NCBI GenBank assembly: GCA_900317765.1
Contig: ONID01000009.1
Location: 1-41,164, forward strand
DNA from: an uncultured Eubacteriales bacterium
Lineage (GTDB): Bacteria > Bacillota > Clostridia > Oscillospirales > Acutalibacteraceae
Reading direction: 5' to 3'
Length of the DNA stretch: 41,164 nt
This document shows positions 34,101 to 41,164 of the stretch, piece by piece. Below the pieces are notes generated by a model that worked only from the letters and a program-made list of their open reading frames with translations, made no database searches and was not told where the DNA came from. Numbering within the stretch: the stretch's first letter is position 1; each line of letters starts with the position of its first letter. The position numbers and the translations under genes were made by a program.

Positions 34101-34758
34101 CCAGCAGGAGGGCAAGCAGATATTGATTGGGAATGATTTTCTCGCCGTGTTTCATGATGCCGGTGATGCCGAAGCCTGAGACATATTTTTCACATGTGGA
34201 GCCTGTCAGACCGTTCCGGTCGAAGGTCGCCGAAATCAGGCAGTCGAAATTGCCCTTGTATTTGCCGCCTGCCTCGCAGATCATGCCGCCGCTGTCGTCG
34301 CGCCAGCCGTATTTCAGAACAACATCGGTCACTTTGCCGCTTCGGAGCAGCTCGACAGCCCGTTTGTACGTTTCCTCATAGACTAATAGATTCCGCGTCA
34401 TCCTGCGCATGTCAAAATAGCGGTAAACATCGTCCGATTCTCCGGACGGGTTATACAGCGCTTCAAAGGGATTCTTCGCCATCTCGCGGTCGGAATGGGT
34501 GTGTTCGTAATCGTCAATGGCAAACAGCACCGCCGCAATGTGCTTGCAGAAATAGCCCGAGCGTGAATGCGGGCAGTCGCAGGTAGCCGTGTACAGCGTC
34601 CCTTCGCTCTCCTCTACCCTGACGGAGTACGGTCTGGAGCCAAGCACCTTCGCGTGATAAATGTTGCCCGAAGGCTGAAGACTGAGCACCTTGCCCCGTC
34701 TGTAATAATCCCTGCCGCGGATCAGAATGGTCTGCGTAAAAAAATCCCGCCAAATCAT
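31114..34758 (-). CDS. SWIM zinc-finger SNF2-family DNA helicase/ATPase
   Basis: 1214 residues. An N-terminal SWIM zinc finger is present: Cys60, Cys62, Cys71 and His73 (CDCPHSRSGYFCKHIAAVL). A long middle region resembles the bacterial SNF2-associated domain. The C-terminal motor has Walker A in DDMGLGKTLQVI (about 780), the Walker B-type box DEAQ and motif VI in ATDRAHRIGQTR (about 1157). Such proteins translocate on double-stranded DNA and are thought to remodel nucleoprotein or RNA polymerase complexes, like RapA; the role in clostridia is unclear. AGAGGAGG precedes the ATG. Single gene with its own promoter; all motor motifs look intact. Confidence 0.95.
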   Translation of the reverse strand: MIWRDFFTQTILIRGRDYYRRGKVLSLQPSGNIYHAKVLGSRPYSVRVEESEGTLYTATCDCPHSRSGYFCKHIAAVLFAIDDYEHTHSDREMAKNPFEALYNPSGESDDVYRYFDMRRMTRNLLVYEETYKRAVELLRSGKVTDVVLKYGWRDDSGGMICEAGGKYKGNFDCLISATFDRNGLTGSTCEKYVSGFGITGIMKHGEKIIPNQYLLALLLEAGKRIADDPNAGDSTSSDGVKLLSSFRTERSSGTLSELRREITLEPRLTGENGRYYMTVRAGTDKLYVVKNMTEFVAAAERKGIYTSGKSSLNFARDRIREKDLPLYSFIRDVVDDAVFRAENVRNSYYGYTPPAETIKNRIELYGSRFDAFFDAVTGIGLSELTFTDVRENGKVNLQLRPGIASPDITLDIREKVDEENVFHGIEATGKAPLFISGSEHHYFIDNSRFCRVDPETERQLAPLYSLLGKGEFSFSVGRNNMAEFCYSVLPKLRGMINVREHDTEQIEKYLPPEAEPVFYLDNEEGLFTCRAVARYGETECSLSDSMPGKARPTSQRDFQRESEALRVMMEYFPEYDQKNDLFSCEKSDDAAYRLLSEGLSELLRVGEVNCTDSFRAINIRRRLPVKVGVSVSGDLMNLSIQSDDVSIKELADILKSYKRKKRYHRLKNGDFVDMDETVAELSDMMDTLRLTTAELAKGSVNLPVYRALYLDKMTEKCDALRIKRDSYFKKLIKEFKTVSESDFEAPEHLQGIMRNYQIFGHRWLRTLEKYGFGGILADDMGLGKTLQVISVLSAAKAEGTAGTSLVVCPASLIYNWLEELSRFSPELRAVAVAGNQFERAGIIENILQYDVAVTSYDLLKRDISLYENIRFNYEIIDEAQYIKNHSTAAAKAVKVISSRIRFALTGTPIENRLSELWSIFDYLMPGFLYGYETFRKELEAPIAKKNDPQATEKLRRMTSPFILRRIKNDVLKDLPDKIEEVRYAAFDTEQRRLYDAQVANMKGMLEGSDQSEINRNKIRILAELTRIRQICCDPSLIFEDYKGESAKRIACIELVKSAIEGEHKILLFSQFTSMLELLERDLDAEGIAYYKITGSTPKQERVELVQAFNGDSTPVFLISLKAGGTGLNLTGADVVIHYDPWWNVAAQNQATDRAHRIGQTRIVSVYRLIAKNSVEEKILELQESKKNLADEILSGDLGGIGSMTREELLSLLEE

Positions 34759-34810
34759 CGTCCATCCTCCTCTTCTGACATAAGGAACGGTTCAAATTGT
34801 TTGAATGATT

Positions 34811-34839
34811 ATTATACCACATTATTATGAGAACATCAA
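34811..34839 (-). promoter_or_regulatory. Sigma-A promoter for the SNF2 gene
   Basis: On the minus strand TTGATG (34839-34834), 17 bp, TATAAT (34816-34811) with an extended TGG. Confidence 0.75.
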
Positions 34840-34853
34840 GTCAAAAAATCAAG

Positions 34854-34903
34854 AAAAAATGCGCCGGTGTTTTCCGTTCCACAGAGACGGAAACACAGAC
34901 GCA
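34854..34903 (-). terminator. Terminator of the zinc-ribbon/glycan-binding protein gene
   Basis: On the minus strand a long imperfect stem (TGCG...GTGTTTCCGT paired with ACGGAAAACAC...CGCA) is followed by TTTTTT (34859-34854). It lies just downstream of the stop at 34912. Confidence 0.82.
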
Positions 34904-34911
34904 TATGTAAA

Positions 34912-36108
34912 TTATTTGTAAATGAGCTCACCCACACAAGTGTCCTTGTATTTTGTTCCCTTGTAAACGCCGCCTATCGTAAATCTGACGTAGCAGGTCT
35001 CTCTCTCCTTGAATTGGAAGGTCTGGGGATCCTTTTTGTCCTCCAGCGTGAAGCTCTCGGAGGTGCCGTCGTCAAATGTCAGCGTGAAATCGCTTACTCT
35101 CGAATTGACGAGATACATGTCCTTTTTGGCGGTGTTGAATTTGGGATTCTGATAGCCGTTGTAGACGGTCACTTCGCTCACCTTGACGGCGGAACCGTCG
35201 GAATTGTACGCCAGCAGCCATTCTCCGATACCGTAGCCCTTCACGCCGTCCTGCCAGCTGGTTTCGGGGTCGCCGTCAAACGCCAGTTCAGTGGTTCCGT
35301 GCGTGAGCTTTGCATTGATAAAGGAAGAAGCCATGGCGGTGGTGAATGTATTCTGATCCAGCGTGTACCTGGTATAGCTGCTGTTTCTCACGTCCTCAGG
35401 CAGCAGATGAACCACCGGCTTGGAAGGCGTCTTCTTGTCCGAAGCAGCCGATGAGGAAACCGACGAGGATACCGATGAAGCAACCGACGAGGTGCCGGCG
35501 CTCTCGCTTTCAACGGTCTGAATACCGTCGTTTCCCGAAAAGAGCGAAACAAGAAATCCGATCAGCGACACGATCAGCACAAGGCTTAAAAATGCCGCCG
35601 CGATCAGTACCCGGATAGAAGCATTTCTGGAATCGGCAGACCCGGATGCACCCTTGCGCGGCTTCCTTGCGGAAGCAGGTCTTCTGGTCCCCTGTGCGGG
35701 TTTCTTTTTGGCTGCGGGACGCTTTTTGGGAGCAGGACGCTTAGCGACAATGCGTTCCGGATACATGGTTTCTTCAAAGTCGGAATAATCTCGGTCGATG
35801 TCATTCCCGCCGTAGTCATCAGCACCGTACGGTTCCGGATCATATGCCAGCATTGTGTCATCCTCAGCGTCGTAACCGCCGCTCATGGTAAGATCCGAAA
35901 GATCAAAGTCGGGTGCCATCGCTGAGTAGGATTGCGTCTCAATGCTTGGCGTAACATATTGAAAAGGAAGCTCTGTGTCATCAATGCTGGGCTTGGACAT
36001 TTTTCTGCTGCCGCAGTTCGGGCAGAAGGTGGCGTCGGGACTGAGCGGTTCTCCGCAGTCCTGACAGAACATTTCCCCGGATGTTTCTGTGAAAAATTGA
36101 TCATTCAT
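34912..36108 (-). CDS. Zinc-ribbon membrane protein with an extracellular NADase-type glycan-binding domain
   Basis: 398 residues. An N-terminal zinc ribbon uses Cys15, Cys18, Cys29 and Cys32 (CQDCGEPLSPDATFCPNCG). An acidic disordered part, then a Lys/Arg/Pro-rich stretch (KRPAPKKRPAAKKKPAQ), precede one membrane helix (about 168-190). A Ser-rich linker leads to a C-terminal discoidin-like domain (AFDGDPETSWQDGVKGYGIG, VSEVTVYNGYQN, CYVRFTIGGVY), which matches the NADase-type glycan-binding module. The likely topology is ribbon inside and sugar-binding domain outside. Despite the family name, no NAD-cleaving domain is present. Own promoter and terminator. Confidence 0.82.
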   Translation of the reverse strand: MNDQFFTETSGEMFCQDCGEPLSPDATFCPNCGSRKMSKPSIDDTELPFQYVTPSIETQSYSAMAPDFDLSDLTMSGGYDAEDDTMLAYDPEPYGADDYGGNDIDRDYSDFEETMYPERIVAKRPAPKKRPAAKKKPAQGTRRPASARKPRKGASGSADSRNASIRVLIAAAFLSLVLIVSLIGFLVSLFSGNDGIQTVESESAGTSSVASSVSSSVSSSAASDKKTPSKPVVHLLPEDVRNSSYTRYTLDQNTFTTAMASSFINAKLTHGTTELAFDGDPETSWQDGVKGYGIGEWLLAYNSDGSAVKVSEVTVYNGYQNPKFNTAKKDMYLVNSRVSDFTLTFDDGTSESFTLEDKKDPQTFQFKERETCYVRFTIGGVYKGTKYKDTCVGELIYK

Positions 36109-36146
36109 CAGCTGATTCCCCTGTTCAGTCTTTTTGTTTATTCCTC

Positions 36147-36175
36147 ATTATAGCAAGGTTTATGGAAAGAGTCAA
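36147..36175 (-). promoter_or_regulatory. Sigma-A promoter for the zinc-ribbon/glycan-binding gene
   Basis: On the minus strand TTGACT (36175-36170), 17 bp, TATAAT (36152-36147) with an extended TGC. Confidence 0.83.
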
Positions 36176-36238
36176 TATCCAAAGTGCTTTTTTCGGATAA
36201 CTTTTTCCCCCATTTTTGAGGCTAAACTTCTAAACATC

Positions 36239-36268
36239 TTGACAATCGGCACTCTTTCGTATTATAAT
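36239..36268 (+). promoter_or_regulatory. Sigma-A promoter for the DegV gene
   Basis: TTGACA (36239-36244), 18 bp, TATAAT (36263-36268): both hexamers match the consensus. Confidence 0.83.
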
Positions 36269-36353
36269 CATACCATCGGTTTAAATCGCAAAAGTCTTAC
36301 AGCCGAAATATTTTTCATCGCAGATCATCCCCTTGTCAAGGAGGACAAAAATA

Positions 36354-37178
36354 ATGTTAAGAGTTTTTGTAGATTCAGGAAGCAGCATCAAACAAAGTGA
36401 GAAGAAGCAGTACAACGTGGAGATCATACCGCTTAAAATTCTTCTTGGAGATAAGGAGTACAGCGACGGCATAGACCTTTCGATGGATTTTTTCTATTCC
36501 AAGCTGATCGACGACGGTCTTTTCCCCAAAACATCCTTGCCTTCGCTTGACGAAACCGAGAAGAAAATTATGAAATACGTCGAACAGGGAGACGAGGTCA
36601 TTATTCTGCCTATTTCATCCGGCATCTCCGGTACATACAACACCTTCCGCATCATGTTTGAAGACCAGCCGAACGTGCGCGTGATTGACACCAAAACCGC
36701 TGTCGGCGGCGTGAGAATACTGGTGGAGGAAGTCAACAAATACCGCGACAAGGGACTTGATTTCATCGAAAAGAAGCTGGGCGAGCTGATTCCGCGCATC
36801 CGGGTAGCCGCCATCCCGGAGACGCTGGAATACCTTCACCGCGGCGGCAGACTGAGCAAGACGGCTTATGTCGCCGGAAGTCTGGCACAGGTCAAGCCGC
36901 TGATCACCTTTGAGGACGGATTTGTCAAGGTCCTGACCAAGGCGATAGGACTCAAGCGCGCCATGCTCACCCTCGCCAAACTGCTTGATACCGAATGCGA
37001 CGCGAACTATTCCATTATCCCGTCCTACACCTATTCCAACAAGAACCTCGTCGATCTCATCAAAATGGTGGATCACAAATTCCTGGCAGCCATGGAACAT
37101 CAGGACAATCTCGATCCCGCCATCGCCTGCCACTGGGGGCCCAATGCCTTCGGATTAATTTTCGTCCGCAAGCAGTAA
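36354..37178 (+). CDS. DegV family fatty-acid-binding protein (FakB-like)
   Basis: 274 residues from the ATG at 36354, with AAGGAGGA (36338-36345) upstream; an earlier in-frame start lacks a site. Family blocks are the N-terminal RVFVDSGSSI, KTSLPS, the lipid-binding PISSGISGTYNT, RVIDTKTAVGG, EYLHRGGRLSKTAYVAGSL and the terminal HWGPNAFGLIF. DegV/FakB proteins hold a fatty acid for phosphorylation by FakA, feeding membrane lipid synthesis. No FakA (DAK-type kinase) gene is in the window. Single-gene unit. Confidence 0.93.
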   Translation: MLRVFVDSGSSIKQSEKKQYNVEIIPLKILLGDKEYSDGIDLSMDFFYSKLIDDGLFPKTSLPSLDETEKKIMKYVEQGDEVIILPISSGISGTYNTFRIMFEDQPNVRVIDTKTAVGGVRILVEEVNKYRDKGLDFIEKKLGELIPRIRVAAIPETLEYLHRGGRLSKTAYVAGSLAQVKPLITFEDGFVKVLTKAIGLKRAMLTLAKLLDTECDANYSIIPSYTYSNKNLVDLIKMVDHKFLAAMEHQDNLDPAIACHWGPNAFGLIFVRKQ

Positions 37179-37200
37179 AGTCCCTTTCCTTTCTTGAACA

Positions 37201-37250
37201 AAAAAGCTGCACGGTAACGATTTCATTTCGTTTTACCGTGCAGTTTTAGT
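37201..37250. terminator. Bidirectional terminator between degV and the TIR gene
   Basis: CTGCACGGTAA (37207-37217) pairs perfectly with TTACCGTGCAG (37233-37243), with an inner AACGA/TCGTT extension; an A-run lies left and TTTTAGTTTT right, so it can act on both strands. It ends two bases before the TIR stop codon. Confidence 0.88.
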
Positions 37251-37251
37251 T

Positions 37252-39762
37252 TTACTTTTTCTTCTTTTTCTTTCCGTCCTTGCCCGAACCTTTGCCCTCT
37301 CCGAAGAGAATTTCGCTCAGGTTCATGCTGCTGTAGGCGGATGGGTCGAGCTTGAGACCGGGAAGGTTCTGCTTGGGCATCTCAATGAGGCTGTCTTCGT
37401 CCACGTCGGCGAAAGCGGAGGCCGCTGTCGGCGGATGAATCTGCTCGGGTTTCTTCTCTGTTTCCCGCTCTTTCTCCTTGTTTTTGTCCTTGTTCTTTTT
37501 GTCGTTCTTCTTGGACTCCGCCTTTTTCTGAGCTGCCTTTTCAGCTGCCTTCTTGGCCGCTTTTTTGGCGGCTTTTTCGTCGTTCTTGCCCGATTTCTTG
37601 TCTTTGGACTTCTTCTCCTCTGGTTTGGGCTGTTCGGCGGCTTCGGCAACCGCTTCCGCTCTGGCGCCGTATTGCCTGTGGCTTTCCTCGGCTTCGGTAT
37701 TCACCGGGGACTCCATGTTTGCCATGAGCGACTTCTTGATGCCGCCCTCGTGGGAGAATCTGTGCTTGCGGGCAGGTGTGTTTTCTCCTTCGGCAGTCTG
37801 CTGCTCCTTCTTGGCGGCGGGTGCTGTCGGCTGCGCGGCTGCCTGCGCTTCCTCCAACTGCCTGATTGCCTCGCTGCGGCGGACTTCATGGCGTTCCCTC
37901 AATGCGCTCCTCACTCCCTCCGGAATACTCTCAGGGGAAGAAACGTTTCTCTGCGACGGGGTAAAGAACGTATTCACGGCGTTGTAGAGCTTGCTGTCGG
38001 AATCCAGCGACGCCTGTCGGTTGCCTGCAAAAAGCGGCTGCTGAACCGGCTCCTGTACGGTCTTCTTGGTAATGCGCCGGATATTGGTATACTTCGCGCC
38101 GGGCATCAGGCGGTGATAGATGTGCCCGGGAATCCATCTCCCGTTGACCTCGTACATCTCGTCGTCGTATTCAATATGGCGAATGCCCCTTCTGACCGCC
38201 ACAATATACCTTTTGCGGGGTTTGGAAAGGGGGCGTTTCGGCGGCTCGGGAGGGGCTGCCTTGGGCTTCGGCTTTTCCTCCGCGACGTCGAAAAACTGCT
38301 GTGCCCTCGGTCTCGGTTCAAAGCTGAGCGTCGGCAGCGGAATGTCGTCGTCCTCAAATCTGACCGGCGGCTCGGGTTTGGGAGACTCGGGTCTGGGCGG
38401 CTCCGGTTTCGGCGGCTCCGGCTTTTGCTCGGGTTCGTCCTGTATGAAATCATTCTCGTCAAAGCCGTCAAACAGATTGCCCAGATGATATGTCAGCTTC
38501 GCATCGTCGATATTGTCATCGGTTGATTTGAGCAGCTTGCGGTCGTCCACAATTTTTTCAAAGACAGGCGCTCCCGGATCGGGCGCCTTTTTCTTCTGCT
38601 CCGGCTGCTTGGGCTGCGCGGGCGTTTTGCCGTTGTCTGCCACCTCGTTATAGACCGGCTGCGGGACGGGTTTTTGCCGGTTGGACGAATTCGTCGAAAA
38701 ATACACGATTTCAGAAACACGGTCGGCGCGGTCACGGTTCCGCGTCATGCTGTAGGTCGGGATTTCGGTTTCCTCGCCGTAATCCAGCGTCACAGGAGAC
38801 GGCGAAGACGACTCGGTGATCACAACCGGATACGCGGCGATGTCCTTTGAAAGATCCACCGAATCAAATTCGTTTTTGGGCACAGGGCGGTACTCGCTGT
38901 AGGTATTATCCGAAACCGGCGTCCTCGGTCTTTTGACCGCGTTGTCTGCTTCTTCCCTGGAACGGCGGAGTTCCTCGTCCTTTGCCTTGTTGCTTTTCTC
39001 CATAAAGCTCTCGATCAGTCCCAGCATGCTGTCATACTGTTTCTTTTCGGGCGAAATGGGCATAGGGGTATTGTCGATCAGGTTCTCTATGGAATAATAC
39101 TCCTGCTCCTGCGACGGTTCGCTTGGGGTGGGCCATCTGAATCTGTCCTGTGCGGGGTCGTTTTTGCGGAAAAGGGAAATATTGTTGATTTCGTCGTCGT
39201 CCAGCCCCGCGCCGAAGGAATTCATCACGCTGTTCAGACTTCTCATTTCGTCGGTCAGTTCGTCCTCATCCACCGACAAATCCATCTTCGGCTTTTCCTC
39301 ATACGGTTCCGGCATGGGACGCTTGGGCCATGCGCCGCGGCATTTTTCAAGGGCGTCGGATGAATTGATCCGCAGCCACAGTCCCTGGGGCACATCGGGA
39401 TTGTAGCGTATCCCGGCGGGAAAATCGACGGTATTCCAGTCCGTGCCGAGCGGCGTGTCATCCAGACAGATCACTATCTTCTTCGTGGGACTGTTCATGA
39501 CCGCACGCGGTTCGAATTCCCTTCCCGAGGCAAATTTCAGATAGCTCTTTGACAAAAAGACCATTGCCACGGCTGAATTGCTCAGCCGCTCGGCAATGCG
39601 CATGCTCGACGGGTTGCCGCACGCCGCACTGCTCCAGAGCCGGAAGCCCTCGTTGTACATTTTTACGGCGATAGCGTATGCTATCCTCTCGTCCTGCTGA
39701 GCGTAGGATATGAACACATAGGGCGATTTCCCTTCATATTCGGGAATAGGTGCAAATGCCAT
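37252..39762 (-). CDS. TIR-domain protein with a long disordered, Pro- and Lys-rich tail
   Basis: 836 residues. Residues 1-150 form a TIR domain: YVFISYAQQDERIA (15-28), GFRLWSS and VFLSKSYLKFASGREFE with candidate catalytic Glu82 or Glu84. The following 400 residues are low-complexity and acidic, with a (P-x-P-E)-type run around 440-475. A small ordered block near 530-580 (RYIVAVRRGIRHIEYDDEMY, then EVNGRWIPGHIYH) matches nothing I know. The C-terminal third is Lys/Ala-rich and ends in a run of lysines, consistent with nucleic-acid or membrane-lipid binding. No signal peptide or membrane helix is seen. TIR domains act as NAD+-cleaving enzymes in defence or as protein-interaction modules. It stands alone with its own promoter, without usual defence partners. 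Confidence 0.83.
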   Translation of the reverse strand: MAFAPIPEYEGKSPYVFISYAQQDERIAYAIAVKMYNEGFRLWSSAACGNPSSMRIAERLSNSAVAMVFLSKSYLKFASGREFEPRAVMNSPTKKIVICLDDTPLGTDWNTVDFPAGIRYNPDVPQGLWLRINSSDALEKCRGAWPKRPMPEPYEEKPKMDLSVDEDELTDEMRSLNSVMNSFGAGLDDDEINNISLFRKNDPAQDRFRWPTPSEPSQEQEYYSIENLIDNTPMPISPEKKQYDSMLGLIESFMEKSNKAKDEELRRSREEADNAVKRPRTPVSDNTYSEYRPVPKNEFDSVDLSKDIAAYPVVITESSSPSPVTLDYGEETEIPTYSMTRNRDRADRVSEIVYFSTNSSNRQKPVPQPVYNEVADNGKTPAQPKQPEQKKKAPDPGAPVFEKIVDDRKLLKSTDDNIDDAKLTYHLGNLFDGFDENDFIQDEPEQKPEPPKPEPPRPESPKPEPPVRFEDDDIPLPTLSFEPRPRAQQFFDVAEEKPKPKAAPPEPPKRPLSKPRKRYIVAVRRGIRHIEYDDEMYEVNGRWIPGHIYHRLMPGAKYTNIRRITKKTVQEPVQQPLFAGNRQASLDSDSKLYNAVNTFFTPSQRNVSSPESIPEGVRSALRERHEVRRSEAIRQLEEAQAAAQPTAPAAKKEQQTAEGENTPARKHRFSHEGGIKKSLMANMESPVNTEAEESHRQYGARAEAVAEAAEQPKPEEKKSKDKKSGKNDEKAAKKAAKKAAEKAAQKKAESKKNDKKNKDKNKEKERETEKKPEQIHPPTAASAFADVDEDSLIEMPKQNLPGLKLDPSAYSSMNLSEILFGEGKGSGKDGKKKKKK

Positions 39763-39805
39763 ATATTAAAACACCTCTGAAAGCTTTTCTCAGATTAATA
39801 AATTC

Positions 39806-39834
39806 ATTATAACTTAAACTGACTCCTTGTGCAA
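39806..39834 (-). promoter_or_regulatory. Sigma-A promoter for the TIR gene
   Basis: On the minus strand TTGCAC (39834-39829), 17 bp, TATAAT (39811-39806). AGAGGTG precedes the start codon. Confidence 0.68.
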
Positions 39835-39942
39835 GTCAATTGACTAAATATTGAATAACATTTTACAAATTCATCTGAATTATTTGGGAAATTCATCAAA
39901 TACTATCATTGAATACCGAAAGAAAGGTCGATTGAATCAAAA

Positions 39943-40311
39943 ATGCAGCTATTGTGGGAATATTTAAAGGTCTTTGCCGTAGGCGGAGCGCTCTGTGTGA
40001 TCGGTCAGCTGCTTATTGACAGAACCAATCTCACCCCAGGCAGAATTCTGGTAAGCTTTGTCACGGCGGGCGTGATTCTCAGCGCCGTCGGATTATACCA
40101 GCCCATCGCCGACTTCGCGGGAGCAGGGGCAAGCGTCCCGCTGACAGGCTTCGGGCACGCTCTCGCGGAGGGCGTGCGGGAAGGCGTCAAGGAAAAAGGA
40201 CTGCTCGGAGCCTTTACGGGAGGCGTCACACGCACGGCGGGAGGGATTGCGGCGGCGGTCATTTTCGGCTACCTATGCGCTCTGCTGGCCAAGCCCAAGG
40301 CGAAGGTGTAA
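39943..40311 (+). CDS. spoVAE: Stage V sporulation protein AE homologue
   Basis: 122 residues, the usual SpoVAE (SpoVAEB) length, with three or four membrane helices. Signatures are VFAVGGALCVIGQLLIDRT, LTPGRILVSFVTAGV, GFGHALAEGV and the GAFTGGVTRTAGGIAAAVIF end. In spore formers SpoVAC, SpoVAD and SpoVAE form the membrane channel that moves dipicolinic acid. Here it stands alone: its neighbours are a TIR gene and a GT2 gene, with no spoVAC or spoVAD. The upstream DNA holds TGAATT (39876-39881) and AATACTA (39899-39905), a weak match to a sporulation sigma F/G promoter. AAAGGT lies rather far (14 bp) from the ATG. Confidence 0.88.
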   Translation: MQLLWEYLKVFAVGGALCVIGQLLIDRTNLTPGRILVSFVTAGVILSAVGLYQPIADFAGAGASVPLTGFGHALAEGVREGVKEKGLLGAFTGGVTRTAGGIAAAVIFGYLCALLAKPKAKV

Positions 40312-40336
40312 TTCATCAGCCCGACCGCTAAACTTC

Positions 40337-40364
40337 TTGACATTGAGGCGCAGTGTGTTATAAT
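40337..40364 (+). promoter_or_regulatory. Sigma-A promoter for the final GT2 gene
   Basis: TTGACA (40337-40342), 16 bp, TATAAT (40359-40364) with an extended TGT; about 33 bp ahead of the start codon. Confidence 0.82.
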
Positions 40365-40397
40365 TCATTTATAAGAATGAAAAAGAAGGGACACACT

Positions 40398-41164
40398 ATG
40401 CCGCCAAAACTGATGATCGTTATCCCCTGTTACAATGAAGAAGAAGTGCTGCCCATCACCAGCAAGCTCTTCCGTGAGGAACTGGAAGGGCTTATCGCCC
40501 GGCAGAAGGTCAGCCCGGACAGCAGAATACTCTTTGTCAACGACGGGAGCACCGACTCCACCTGGGACATTATCTGCCGGCTGTCGGCGGAATGCGAGCT
40601 TTTCGAGGGCATTTCCCAGAGCCGGAACCGCGGACATCAGAGCACACTGCTTGCCGGACTGATGGAAGCGCGTGAGATGTGCGACGTCACCATTTCCATC
40701 GACTGTGACGGACAGGACGACATTGCCGCCATGGATCAGATGGTGGATGAATATCTGAACGGCGCGGAAATCGTCTACGGCGTGAGAAGCGCGCGCAAAA
40801 CCGACACCTTCTTCAAGCGGTTCACTGCGCAGAGCTTTTACCGGCTGCTGAAAGGAATGGGCGCCGACGTGGTCTATAACCACGCGGATTACCGCCTTGT
40901 CTCCTCCCGTGTGCTCAGGGAATTCGCCGATTTCAAAGAGGTCAACATCTTCCTGCGTGGAATGTTCCCGCTTGTCGGCTTCAAAAGCACCTGTGTGTAT
41001 TACGAACGCAGCGAAAGAATGGCGGGCAAAAGCCATTATCCGCTCTCCAAAATGCTTGGACTCGCCATCGACGGCATCACCAGCCTGAGCATCAAGCCCA
41101 TACGCTTCATCACGGGCATCGGCATATTCGTTGCGCTGCTCAGCTTCGTCGGCGTGGTCTGGTC
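40398..41164 (+). CDS. Polyprenyl-phosphate-type family 2 glycosyltransferase (GtrB-like), 3' partial
   Basis: The frame is open to the window end, 255 codons. The ATG at 40398 has AGAAGGGA upstream. MIVIPCYNEEEVLP, ILFVNDGSTDSTW, SRNRGHQSTLLAGLMEA and the metal-binding SIDCDGQDD are typical of the DPM1/GtrB group. HADYRLVSSRVL and RMAGKSHYPLSKM follow, and a membrane helix begins near residue 238 (FITGIGIFVALLSFVGVVW). The family loads a sugar onto polyprenyl phosphate, usually undecaprenyl phosphate, for surface decoration. A second helix is expected beyond the edge. Confidence 0.93.
   Translation, partial: MPPKLMIVIPCYNEEEVLPITSKLFREELEGLIARQKVSPDSRILFVNDGSTDSTWDIICRLSAECELFEGISQSRNRGHQSTLLAGLMEAREMCDVTISIDCDGQDDIAAMDQMVDEYLNGAEIVYGVRSARKTDTFFKRFTAQSFYRLLKGMGADVVYNHADYRLVSSRVLREFADFKEVNIFLRGMFPLVGFKSTCVYYERSERMAGKSHYPLSKMLGLAIDGITSLSIKPIRFITGIGIFVALLSFVGVVW

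Noticed and set aside
37435-38526. A 363-codon hydrophobic open frame antisense to the TIR gene tail
   Set aside because: The Leu/Phe-rich translation results from reading the Lys/Glu-rich tail backwards and is not a membrane protein gene.
34912-39762. NAD-based defence pair formed by the TIR protein and the NADase-type-domain protein
   Set aside because: The second protein has only the glycan-binding module, not an NADase; the genes have separate promoters and degV lies between them.

Overview
The window comes from a low-to-mid GC Gram-positive bacterium, most likely an Oscillospirales/Ruminococcaceae-type gut clostridium. The evidence is strong AGGAGG ribosome-binding sites, frequent TTG/GTG starts, consensus sigma-A promoters with extended TGn -10 boxes, teichoic-acid-type enzymes (TagF, TarI/IspD, LicD), a DegV protein, a SpoVAE homologue, DUF4358 and DUF4422 proteins, and Ig-like modules of a kind common in Ruminococcus surface proteins. 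The genus is an inference. I saw no rRNA, tRNA, CRISPR array, transposase or integrase.

Layout. (1) 1-5237: the end of a CDP-glycerol glycerophosphotransferase/GT4 fusion, a small lipoprotein, and an EF-G paralogue with unusual G-motifs. (2) 5364-7432: a secreted Ig-like/SGNH esterase and a membrane zinc-ribbon protein, divergently transcribed. (3) 7541-9344: a compact phage-like switch (HTH, zinc ribbon and DUF1492-like genes leftward; a CI-like XRE-S24 repressor rightward) with back-to-back consensus promoters and two similar operator-like repeats. (4) 9579-13737: an operon of transglutaminase-like protein, DUF4358 lipoprotein, MBOAT acyltransferase and DHHW protein, which looks like extracytoplasmic O-acylation of a cell-surface polymer. 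(5) 13828-28854: a 15-kb leftward surface-polysaccharide cluster, apparently read from one strong promoter at 28950-28978: DUF4422 transferase, LicD, pyruvyl transferase, TagF, GT2, beta-helix/Ig lipoprotein, TarI/IspD, Wzx, Wzy, acyltransferase, UDP-galactopyranose mutase, NAD-dependent epimerase. (6) 29140-41164: mostly single-gene units: Na/Pi cotransporter, SWIM-SNF2 helicase, zinc-ribbon/glycan-binding membrane protein, DegV, a TIR protein with a very long charged tail, SpoVAE, and a polyprenyl-phosphate-type GT2 that runs off the end.

How it fits together. Region 5 has what is needed to build and export a polymer carrying galactofuranose, pyruvate, O-acyl and CDP-alcohol-derived phosphate groups. 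Region 4 could add acyl groups outside the membrane. Two secreted proteins with the same Ig-like module (5364-6833 and 20688-23321) may act on the finished surface polymer. These links are inferred from gene content.

The least expected structure is a two-copy MITE-like repeat (14863-14933 and 23420-23728). Its ends show compensatory base changes. The long copy carries four tandem 3-nt-loop hairpins and appears to have inserted into the loop of a perfect palindrome. Also notable are the EF-G paralogue with NKLN in place of NKxD and the phage-like switch with no phage around it.
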